Part shown: one piece after another, positions 6,664 through 13,240 of the stretch
Layout of the letters: each line of letters begins with the position of its first letter
Numbering within the stretch: the first letter of the stretch is position 1
Program-made: the position numbers and the translations under genes
Virus record (IMG/VR): IMGVR_UViG_3300047299_000009
Location: 1-28,359 of that record
Length of the DNA: 28,359 nt
Source: a virus
Strand: one strand, 5' to 3'
Notes under the pieces: model-generated
What the model saw: the letters and a program-made list of their open reading frames with translations, nothing else
Databases searched by the model: none
Told to the model about the DNA's origin: nothing

Positions 6664-7682
6664 ACCGTTAATCCTTGATAAATTTGTGTTAGAATTTGTT
6701 TGTCAATGACATCAGACTCAATAGCCTGGATCTGATTAAGAACAATAGCATCAACAGATTCAAATTGAATATCGCCGCCTGACCATTCGGTTGCGTGTTC
6801 TTCCTTCTTGCCAGGAATAAGCGACAGCTCACGCATGTTATACGTTTCTGCCCACTGCTCTTTGATGTATGTTGCTTCTTCGTAGCTAATGTCTACGTCA
6901 ATTGTAATACGAGCAAACGTTTGCGAATCAAACAATTCTTCGTGTCTATCGATTGCTTGAGTCAGTGTAAGTGTTTTAAACTTAGGAGCACCTGGCCATG
7001 AACGGAAGTCTGGCTCTCCGCCGTACTCTAAGAACATGCAACCGCGCTCGTCATCCCAGGCATCCGCATAGTTATGCGGGAAGCAATTTCCCATATAAAC
7101 AATGTTGCCTTTGCGCTGACGCTTATGAAAGTGTCCTGAGAATACTAGTTCTTGGTTGGGAAAGTGCCCAGCATTAAGCCCGCCATGATCTGGCATTTCT
7201 ACCATGGCGTTCATTTTAAAGCTAGGAAGTTCAAAGTGACCAAACACATAGCGGCTCTTGAGATTTTTCATAGTCTCCCATTCGTTGCCAACAAGCCACG
7301 GGATAATAGTCATGTCACCTACAGTGAGAGGTTCATCAACTAATACTACATTGTCTAAGTGTTTAGCAAACGGCAGTGAGTTAATCTCACGCTTTTCACG
7401 ATATGCTAAATCGTGATTGCCCATAATCAAGTATACTTTTTCAAAATGTTCTGAAAGATACTTGACGTTGGACGTTGTGTAATTTAGTGTGCTTACGTTA
7501 ACAGTGGATCTATTGTTGTGCCAGTCGCCAAGGAAGATGCATGTTTCAGCACCTTCTCGCTTGGCTTCGTCTACCATCCACTTAATAAAGTTTTCACAGT
7601 CATTGTTGTGACTACGACTATTGTTGCGTAGTCCAAAGTGAATGTCTGTAAAACAAACAGCTTTCTTGAAAGATTGAGTCAT
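6660..7682 (-). CDS. 47: Gp47 recombination endonuclease subunit (Mre11/SbcD family)
   Basis: The 340-residue protein is a calcineurin-type metallophosphoesterase with all motifs of the Mre11/SbcD family: DIHFG (D13, H15), GDWHN (D53, H55), GNHD (88-91), GHFE (H149) and SGHFHKR (H184, H186). T4 gp47 has 339 residues, so the length matches. It is the nuclease partner of gp46, directly downstream with a four-base overlap. The pair resects DNA ends in phage recombination and replication. It starts at an ATG just after the small YdcH-like gene. Confidence 0.96.
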   Translation of the reverse strand: MTQSFKKAVCFTDIHFGLRNNSRSHNNDCENFIKWMVDEAKREGAETCIFLGDWHNNRSTVNVSTLNYTTSNVKYLSEHFEKVYLIMGNHDLAYREKREINSLPFAKHLDNVVLVDEPLTVGDMTIIPWLVGNEWETMKNLKSRYVFGHFELPSFKMNAMVEMPDHGGLNAGHFPNQELVFSGHFHKRQRKGNIVYMGNCFPHNYADAWDDERGCMFLEYGGEPDFRSWPGAPKFKTLTLTQAIDRHEELFDSQTFARITIDVDISYEEATYIKEQWAETYNMRELSLIPGKKEEHATEWSGGDIQFESVDAIVLNQIQAIESDVIDKQILTQIYQGLTV

Positions 7683-7688
7683 CAGTTA

Positions 7689-7883
7689 TTATAGCATTTC
7701 TGCAAGTGTATGTCTACAACGAACCAATTCATCCTTAATGAAAAGTTTTCGTTTCTTGAGAGTTTGGGCAACAGGAGTATCATTTTGGTGTTGCTCTTCT
7801 AAGATCAATAGTTGCTTTTCGAGACTCTGGTGATGTAGCTCTAAATGATCAATGTGTCGTTTCAAACTGTCTGGGTGTTTCAT
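7689..7883 (-). CDS. Small YdcH/DUF465-like coiled-coil protein
   Basis: This 64-residue, all-helical protein has the pattern LEKQLLILEEQH followed by LKKRKLFIKDELVR. It resembles the DUF465 (YdcH) family of short hairpin coiled coils found in proteobacteria and some phages. Their biochemical role is not established. It has an unusual number of His residues in its N-terminal half. It sits six bases upstream of gp47, and a GGAGT-type ribosome site precedes its ATG. The family assignment is by pattern only. Confidence 0.6.
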   Translation of the reverse strand: MKHPDSLKRHIDHLELHHQSLEKQLLILEEQHQNDTPVAQTLKKRKLFIKDELVRCRHTLAEML

Positions 7884-7892
7884 GATTACTCC

Positions 7893-8105
7893 TTAGTTGG
7901 GACCTTTAGGGCGGCCGACTCCCCATTGCGTACCTAATGACGTGCCGTCATTAGATAAATCGCGATTCTTTATAGCAGTATCATATACCGGATCCTTGTC
8001 CATCTTCTCCCACAATGTGGGGTGTTGATTCTTAACACCTTTCCATCGTTGAAGATATGCTTGTTCTTCGGGGCGGTATGGCGCCATTTTTGGTTTCTTT
8101 GCCAT
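7893..8105 (-). CDS. Small hypothetical protein
   Basis: This 70-residue basic protein starts MAKKPKMAPYRPEEQAY. It contains several Trp and Pro residues and ends in GVGRPKGPN. I recognise no family. Its place in a gap-free operon between the pyrophosphohydrolase and the YdcH-like gene, with a GGAG-type ribosome site and no better alternative frame, supports translation. A short DNA-metabolism accessory protein would fit the context, but nothing in the sequence shows it. Confidence 0.55.
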   Translation of the reverse strand: MAKKPKMAPYRPEEQAYLQRWKGVKNQHPTLWEKMDKDPVYDTAIKNRDLSNDGTSLGTQWGVGRPKGPN

Positions 8106-8106
8106 C

Positions 8107-8481
8107 TTACTCCTTCTTTAAGAATGGTGCAAGCTCAGGTGGTGTCCAGCCTACTGGCTTGAGCACTTTACCATCTTCGCGTTTGCGAACTTTGCCAGTT
8201 TCTTTGTCAATCTTGGCAAAGTTGGTTTTCATAACTTCTTTCCAGGCTCCGTCGCCGTCGGAGCCCATACTATGAATAGCACCAATGGTAACAACCAGGA
8301 TGTCAATGAGTGCATCAAGTGTTTCAATTTGATCATTATTGTTAATGGCTTCTTTAAGCTCAGTAACTTCTTCGTTGATTAAATCGCAATATAGGCTAAA
8401 CTGTCCAGGATTAAAAGTGTCTACACTCTGATCGCAAGCCCTCATAAATTTTTCTTGATCACGGAATGGATTTGTCATCAT
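8107..8481 (-). CDS. MazG-like nucleotide pyrophosphohydrolase
   Basis: The 124-residue protein has the all-alpha NTP pyrophosphohydrolase signature: EEVTE (E37, E38, E41), and then ETLDALID (E53, D56, D60) one helix later. This is the EExxE and ExxD metal-binding arrangement of the MazG/HisE/dUTPase superfamily. The C-terminal part, KVRKREDGKVLKPVGW, matches a tail common in phage and bacterial members of this group. Such enzymes hydrolyse nucleoside triphosphates to monophosphates. In phages they are thought to clean nucleotide pools or alter alarmone signalling, but the substrate cannot be read from sequence. The gene overlaps the sigma-55 gene by four bases, so the two are co-expressed early. 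A second ATG two residues in makes the exact start uncertain. Confidence 0.75.
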   Translation of the reverse strand: MMTNPFRDQEKFMRACDQSVDTFNPGQFSLYCDLINEEVTELKEAINNNDQIETLDALIDILVVTIGAIHSMGSDGDGAWKEVMKTNFAKIDKETGKVRKREDGKVLKPVGWTPPELAPFLKKE

Positions 8482-9485
8482 GCTTCCTCGCTATCCTCTA
8501 AAATAATTTCTGATACTTCAATATCAGCATCAATGTCAACGTCGGCCTCTAAGCCAACATTAACTGGTAATTCTTCACCTGGATCAACAGCAGCCGCTGG
8601 ATCCTTAAGAGCATTGTATCTTTCGATACCTTCAATGTGTGCTTGCTGACTTTCCATTTGACGAGTCCATGATGGCATTTGACCGGAATCTTGCAACAAG
8701 TCGTCGCGGATATCACGTTGACGTTTTTCTACGTTAAGAACACGGGTAAATGAGTTTGTAACTGCGGCAGTATAGTAAGCAAATGGATTTTGTGATTTAC
8801 CTTCATCAAATTGAAGCCCAATTTGAGTAAGCTGAATTAAGGCCTGCCCACGCATTTCGTCTACATACGAATAGCCACGCCAGTTACTTCGTAAGCTATA
8901 GCGTTCACATAGCTTTAAGAACATTGCACCTAAACGATTTGTAATTTGTCCATGGTCAACACAAAACTCTCCAGTTTGTAAATCACCCTTCCAATGACTA
9001 CGAAGCACCTCACGCCATGTACCATCTTCATTTTGCATAAAATGTTTAAATGGTGGAAAGTTTACTTTGCTCCTGTGGTCAGCAATACTTTTAGGATTAT
9101 TTTTTCGTCCTGGTTCGAGCGGGATATGCTCAAATGTCATCATACGAACAACAAGATCAGTTACTGGAATCTTTTTAGGATTAACTTCAAATTGATCTTG
9201 TTTGGGTTTTGTACTTGCTTTGCCCTTAGCAGCCTCCCATTCGGCAATAGCGGCTTGGTATGCTTGCTGTTGTAGTCGTGTGGCACGAGCTTCACGTGCT
9301 AAGTTGATAGCACCTTCGGGACAGGCTTTGGTTTTACGATTATGAAAACTTTTTAATTCGGTTACAATGTAATCATACTGCTCAACATCTCGGCTTTCTT
9401 TCCAGCAATAGCTCATCTTACTTGCATGGATTGCGGCTAAAATATCTTTATTTTTTAGGTAAATGGTTGTTGTTTTCTCTGACAC
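8478..9485 (-). CDS. 55: Gp55-like late-transcription sigma factor, long form
   Basis: Residues about 180-265 match the T4-type gp55 core: ITNRLGAMFLKL, NWRGYSYVDEMRGQAL, and KSQNPFAYYTAAVTNSF followed by VEKRQRDIRDDLL. This corresponds to sigma region 2, which binds the beta' coiled coil and the TATAAATA-type -10. The protein is 335 residues, against 185 for T4 gp55. The extra length is an N-terminal section of about 100 residues of unknown role, a middle motif (VTDLVVRMMTFEHIP, 108-122) and a strongly acidic tail (about 310-335). In T4 the gp55 C-terminus contacts the gp45 sliding clamp; the acidic tail here may do similar work, which is an inference. It starts at GTG 9485 after AAGGAGA and is first in the operon, behind a sigma70-like promoter. 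Early synthesis would switch on the TAAATA promoters seen elsewhere in the window. Confidence 0.88.
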   Translation of the reverse strand: MSEKTTTIYLKNKDILAAIHASKMSYCWKESRDVEQYDYIVTELKSFHNRKTKACPEGAINLAREARATRLQQQAYQAAIAEWEAAKGKASTKPKQDQFEVNPKKIPVTDLVVRMMTFEHIPLEPGRKNNPKSIADHRSKVNFPPFKHFMQNEDGTWREVLRSHWKGDLQTGEFCVDHGQITNRLGAMFLKLCERYSLRSNWRGYSYVDEMRGQALIQLTQIGLQFDEGKSQNPFAYYTAAVTNSFTRVLNVEKRQRDIRDDLLQDSGQMPSWTRQMESQQAHIEGIERYNALKDPAAAVDPGEELPVNVGLEADVDIDADIEVSEIILEDSEEA

Positions 9486-9504
9486 TAGTAGTCTCCTTGT
9501 ATCA

Positions 9505-9534
9505 AGTATAGCATAAAGTTGTAAGCGTTGTCAA
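9505..9534 (-). promoter_or_regulatory. Sigma70-type promoter for the gp55-to-nuclease operon
   Basis: On the minus strand TTGACA (9529-9534) and TATACT (9505-9510) are separated by 18 bases. This is a perfect -35 and a good -10 for the host housekeeping sigma factor. Transcription would begin near 9498, with AAGGAGA immediately after and GTG at 9485. All minus-strand genes down to 4269 follow with overlaps or gaps of under 12 bases. Confidence 0.8.
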
Positions 9535-9560
9535 CGGTAATATACCTACTTTATAGAAAC

Positions 9561-9571
9561 GGTAAATAGGT
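9561..9571 (+). promoter_or_regulatory. Late promoter GGTAAATAGGT upstream of the baseplate operon
   Basis: This contains the extended motif GGTAAATAGGTAT, shared with 15399 and with 2500-2511 on the minus strand. The TAAATA core fits a gp55-dependent late promoter. Predicted initiation is near 9574, downstream of the ATG at 9572. This places the functional start of the next gene at 9587, with GGAG at 9574-9577 as its ribosome site. Confidence 0.65.
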
Positions 9572-9586
9572 ATGGAGAAACTTTTA

Positions 9587-10234
9587 ATGAAGATAAATGA
9601 GCTAAATTCCCGCATAGTTGCTGTATACGCTGGGCGCTTCCATCCGTTCCACCATGGACACGCTGAAGTGTTTCGTGAACTTGCAAACAAGTTTGGCATT
9701 AACAATACTTACATCACATCAAGTGGCAAGGTAGAGCCAGAAAAGAGTCCATTTTCGTTTGCTGAAAAAGCACTTATGATGCAAGCCGCTGGTGTGCCAA
9801 AAAAGAACATTGTAGAAGAAACAGTGCCATACGCACCAGTTAACTTGCCAGCAAAATTGGGACTTGACGCCAACAAAGACGTTATGGTTTTTGGTGTGGG
9901 TAAAAAGGACATGGCTGAAGATCCACGTTTTTCGTTCAAGCCATTGAAAGACGGCTCTCCAAGTTACTTCCAGCCATACACTAGCAAGAATTTAATGCCA
10001 TTCAGTAATGCTAAAAATGCTGATGGTACCCGTGCTGGCCACGGCTACGTCATTCCAGTTGCTGACGTGCAGTTTACTGTTGCTGGTCAAACTATCAACA
10101 GCGCAGGCCAAATTAGAAACTTGTACAAGGCCGCAGATGATGAAGGTCGTGTTGCAATTTTACATGAGCTATACCCAAATGGCGGCGCAGTAATTGACAG
10201 AATTAAACGCATCTTTGATGCCAAGCTAGGATAA
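9587..10234 (+). CDS. Nucleotidyltransferase of the NMN/cytidylyltransferase superfamily
   Basis: Residues 9-25 carry AVYAGRFHPFHHGHAEV, the GRFxPFHxGH nucleotide-binding signature of the HIGH-type nucleotidyltransferase fold (NadM/NadR, PPAT). Near the C-terminus INSAGQIRNLY resembles the second signature (ISxTxIR) that contacts the triphosphate. These enzymes transfer a nucleotidyl group from an NTP to a phosphate such as NMN; the acceptor here cannot be told. I chose ATG 9587 (215 residues) over ATG 9572 because GGAG at 9574-9577 is correctly spaced for it and the late promoter would start RNA near 9574. It is unexpected as the first gene of a late tail operon. It might act in NAD or cofactor salvage, or modify a virion component. 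Confidence 0.8.
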   Translation: MKINELNSRIVAVYAGRFHPFHHGHAEVFRELANKFGINNTYITSSGKVEPEKSPFSFAEKALMMQAAGVPKKNIVEETVPYAPVNLPAKLGLDANKDVMVFGVGKKDMAEDPRFSFKPLKDGSPSYFQPYTSKNLMPFSNAKNADGTRAGHGYVIPVADVQFTVAGQTINSAGQIRNLYKAADDEGRVAILHELYPNGGAVIDRIKRIFDAKLG

Positions 10235-10238
10235 TACA

Positions 10239-10874
10239 ATGGCAAACTTAGATAGTAAAGTTCAAATCGAGTTTAAAGCGTTTGCTGAAATGAACACCAC
10301 TGATGCCAGTGGTCGTAAAACTGGCGAGAACGACATTCGTTCTTTAACGTATAAAGAGCCTGGCAAGAATCATATCCTAGAATGGCCAAGTACTCCTAAG
10401 ATTAGCCAGTCTATTGAAGTAAACTACAGTACTTGGGAATTGCAACACACTAACTATCAGCCAAGCGCATTTGGTAATCGTTCAACACCTGTTGTAACAA
10501 TCAGTGGCCCTTGGTTTAGTCGCACCGAAGAAGAAGCAAAGAAAACATTAACTGCTATTCATTTGCTACGTTCAGCAACAAGTATGTTTTATGGCCGCGA
10601 AGATAGCAAAAAAGGAACACCACCTCCTATTGGACGTTTAAGTGCTCACGGCCTATATTCAAATACACCAGTGGTTGTAAAAACCTTTCAGTACGATTAT
10701 CCCAACGATGTTGATTATATTACTGTTGATATGTTCAATGGTAGACAATCAGTACCAGTATTATTTGAAATGAGTGTTAGCTTGATTGTACAAATCAACG
10801 CAGTCGAAGCAGTTAAAGAATACACATTAGAAAATTTCTACGGTGGCAAATTATTAGGAAACGGATACATTTAA
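10239..10874 (+). CDS. Baseplate tail-tube initiator/cap-like protein (gp48/gp54-like)
   Basis: This 211-residue protein has the pattern FGNRSTPVVTISGPWFSRT followed by EEAKKTLTAIHLLRSATSMFYG and a PPP loop. It ends with a YPNDVDYI segment and a Gly-rich C-terminus. The AFGNRSTP / EA...L..I..LR arrangement recalls T4 gp48 and gp54, which share the tail-tube fold and join the tube to the hub. It is shorter than either T4 protein (about 320-360 residues). It lies directly upstream of gp53 in the baseplate operon, which fits. AGGA eight bases before the ATG is a suitable ribosome site. The role is inferred from pattern and context; a minor tube or adaptor protein is the alternative. Confidence 0.55.
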   Translation: MANLDSKVQIEFKAFAEMNTTDASGRKTGENDIRSLTYKEPGKNHILEWPSTPKISQSIEVNYSTWELQHTNYQPSAFGNRSTPVVTISGPWFSRTEEEAKKTLTAIHLLRSATSMFYGREDSKKGTPPPIGRLSAHGLYSNTPVVVKTFQYDYPNDVDYITVDMFNGRQSVPVLFEMSVSLIVQINAVEAVKEYTLENFYGGKLLGNGYI

Positions 10875-10875
10875 A

Positions 10876-11175
10876 ATGGCAACTACTGGAAAGAATCAAT
10901 ACGCTGATACACCAATCCAAGACTTTTATCTTGACTTGGCAAAGCTACCAGTGGCAGCAGATATTGTAGACGGTAAAACAACTGAAACTATTGTAGTTGG
11001 ACCTAAATATCAGCATCGCCCCGACTTGCTAAGTTATTCGTTATATGGTAACAGCAGTTATTGGTGGATAATTGTCTTGCTTAACCGCAACCAGCTTCGT
11101 GATCCTATTAGAGATTTAAAAACAGGTATGGTACTTCGTGTATTGAACAAAGCAGATATCGCTGGAGTAGTATAA
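10876..11175 (+). CDS. 53: Gp53-like baseplate wedge protein
   Basis: The 99-residue protein matches the N-terminal part of T4 gp53: KYQHRPDLLSYSLYGNSSYWWIIVLLN, then RDPIRDLKTGMVLRV. The YQxRPDLLSxxLYGxxxYWW motif is characteristic of gp53 and related LysM-like baseplate wedge proteins, which bind at the wedge-hub interface. T4 gp53 has 196 residues, so this is a minimal version lacking the C-terminal half. Its stop overlaps the next start by one base (TAATG). The neighbours are baseplate genes, consistent with the assignment. Confidence 0.82.
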   Translation: MATTGKNQYADTPIQDFYLDLAKLPVAADIVDGKTTETIVVGPKYQHRPDLLSYSLYGNSSYWWIIVLLNRNQLRDPIRDLKTGMVLRVLNKADIAGVV

Positions 11176-13232
11176 TGGCTACTAAACCAACTTACAATGA
11201 CAATGTCGGCTTACCGGAAATTCATTATAACCCGTTACAGAATTATCGGAACGTAACATACACTACTCGACTAACTGCTATGCCAGTATTCGAGGCAACA
11301 CAATCACGTTACGAAAGAAGCTATGATTACAAAAAAGGTACCATATTATGGGAAACTGGCGGCTCTGGTACGGTATATCTTGAAGAAATGATAATGGAAT
11401 GTACTGGTGCCGGTAACAAGACAGGCAACTACATAACGCAAATGCCAATCTCGTTTAAAGGTAAAGTAGTCGAGCCATTAGGCGGAAGATTCATGGAAGC
11501 CCTTAGTTTGGCTGCATTAGACTTGGGCTACAAAAGCAATGACTGTGTTTATCTTTTTGAAATTGCTTTCTCTGGTTACAACACTGATTCGGACATGCCA
11601 GAAATATGCAAAGGCTGGGACGATGAAGATTTAATCTTTCGTTGGTATATTAAAATTAACGAATTACAAATGAACCTTGACTACAAAGGTAGCACGTATG
11701 ATTTTGAATTTGTAACATCAGAGGGTCTGTCAATGAACTCTGATTACACTCAACTCGAAGAAGGCTTTAGAATGGTTGGTACGCCAGCCACCGTTGGAAG
11801 TTTTTGTAAAGAACTTGCTGACGCATTAAACAAGCGAGAAGAAGAACATGTAAAGTCAGACATTCGTTGTATCCCACACAAATACGTTATTACAGCACAC
11901 AAAGATATTGCCAACTTAAAAATACAAAACGGATTTTGGTCTAGAGCATCGGCACAATTCAACATTGGCCGCGGCGAAGTACAAAGTCAGCCTGGGCAAA
12001 CTATCCAGTCGTTTATTCTTGGACAACTTGCCAACAGCCAAGATATGATGAAGCATTTACACCGTATTCCGGAAAAGAAAGATTACAACAGCAATGACGT
12101 TAAGCCTGGTAAGATAGATATTATACCAAGGAACGTTGTAATCATTCCAGGCGCCAAAGATATTGCAGAAAACAAGTCTTATGCATTTGATCCTAAATTA
12201 GGTGGCCCCGCTAAAGAGATTCATTTCTTTATCACAACAAAAGAAGATCCACGTAATATTATTGCTCCTCAGGAATACAAAGACGCACAAGATCCAGCGG
12301 AACGCAACAAACGAGTTAATCATTGGATTAAACAAGGACTTCTACGAAAAGTTTATAAGTGGATTTACACAGGTGAAAACTCTGAAGTTATCAACACTAC
12401 GCTAAAATTAAATTACATGTGGCGTAATGTACGACCACTGTGGGTTAGCTCGGAAACGGGCAAGCCAATTGCTCCAATGGGTACGTCGGCTACTGCTAAG
12501 AAAAAGTCTGATGCTTCAAGCAACGCCAAAACAATCAAATGTGATGACGCAAAAACAGTAGGAACAGAACAACAACGTGTAGCCGCAACATACGCCGAAG
12601 ATGCTCAGTTTAATGCTACCACTGGCAAAATAGAACCTAAACCAGGTTGGTATCCTCACATGCCGCAGTTTTATCACATGAACTTTGGTGTACAACAGCA
12701 GTCACAACAAAGTGCATTATCTCCGGAAAACGCAAACGAGTATAGTGTGTATCGTCAAATTGGTGCTAACTTATCAGGCAGTGGCGAGATGGTAGAATTA
12801 AATCTTGAAGTAGTAGGCGATCCTTATTGGCTAATGCAAATTCCTGGCAAACCTGGCAAGCCACCAATGGAAGAAGATGTATGGGAATACGAAAAAGAAC
12901 ACTTAACTGAAGATCAGATGGCCGAAAAAAGAAAGAAAGCCGCAACACATACATGGTTGCCGTTTATCTATTTTGAAGCGCAAGTACCATCTGCAACAAC
13001 TACAGGAACTGATACAATGGCACTTCGTGAGTCTGATGCTATCAGTGGCGTGTATTTTACTATTTCGCTAACAAACAAATTTACCAAAGGTAAATTTACT
13101 ACGAACTTGGTATGTGGCCGCGAACCTTTGTCTAATCCATGGAAAGGTAAAAAAGCACAGGTAACTAAGCCTGGCGGATCAACTCCCGGCAATGCCAATT
13201 CAGTTGGACCGAGTACCTCGAAAAAACCGTAA
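11175..13232 (+). CDS. Putative baseplate hub protein (gp27-like position)
   Basis: This 685-residue protein lies between gp53 and gp5 and is translationally coupled to gp53. Its first 220 residues are beta-rich. They include ISFKGKVVEPLGGRFMEALS and LFEIAFSGY followed by WYIKINELQMNLDYKG, a pattern seen in hub proteins that form tube-like rings beneath gp5. The middle (about 225-420) is mixed, with NVVIIPGAKDI and a WIKQGLLRKVYKWIYTG stretch. Residues 440-500 are low complexity (Ala/Lys/Ser). The C-terminal third is again beta-rich and ends in a Gly/Pro/Ser tail. In T4 the hub ring that holds gp5 is gp27 (391 residues), and no other gp27 candidate is in this window. The assignment is from position and pattern, not a diagnostic motif. 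Confidence 0.5.
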   Translation: MATKPTYNDNVGLPEIHYNPLQNYRNVTYTTRLTAMPVFEATQSRYERSYDYKKGTILWETGGSGTVYLEEMIMECTGAGNKTGNYITQMPISFKGKVVEPLGGRFMEALSLAALDLGYKSNDCVYLFEIAFSGYNTDSDMPEICKGWDDEDLIFRWYIKINELQMNLDYKGSTYDFEFVTSEGLSMNSDYTQLEEGFRMVGTPATVGSFCKELADALNKREEEHVKSDIRCIPHKYVITAHKDIANLKIQNGFWSRASAQFNIGRGEVQSQPGQTIQSFILGQLANSQDMMKHLHRIPEKKDYNSNDVKPGKIDIIPRNVVIIPGAKDIAENKSYAFDPKLGGPAKEIHFFITTKEDPRNIIAPQEYKDAQDPAERNKRVNHWIKQGLLRKVYKWIYTGENSEVINTTLKLNYMWRNVRPLWVSSETGKPIAPMGTSATAKKKSDASSNAKTIKCDDAKTVGTEQQRVAATYAEDAQFNATTGKIEPKPGWYPHMPQFYHMNFGVQQQSQQSALSPENANEYSVYRQIGANLSGSGEMVELNLEVVGDPYWLMQIPGKPGKPPMEEDVWEYEKEHLTEDQMAEKRKKAATHTWLPFIYFEAQVPSATTTGTDTMALRESDAISGVYFTISLTNKFTKGKFTTNLVCGREPLSNPWKGKKAQVTKPGGSTPGNANSVGPSTSKKP

Positions 13233-13240
13233 GGACATAA

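Noticed and set aside
9572-9586. ATG 9572 as the nucleotidyltransferase start
   Set aside because: It overlaps the late promoter and lies before the predicted transcription start; ATG 9587 has GGAG at good spacing.
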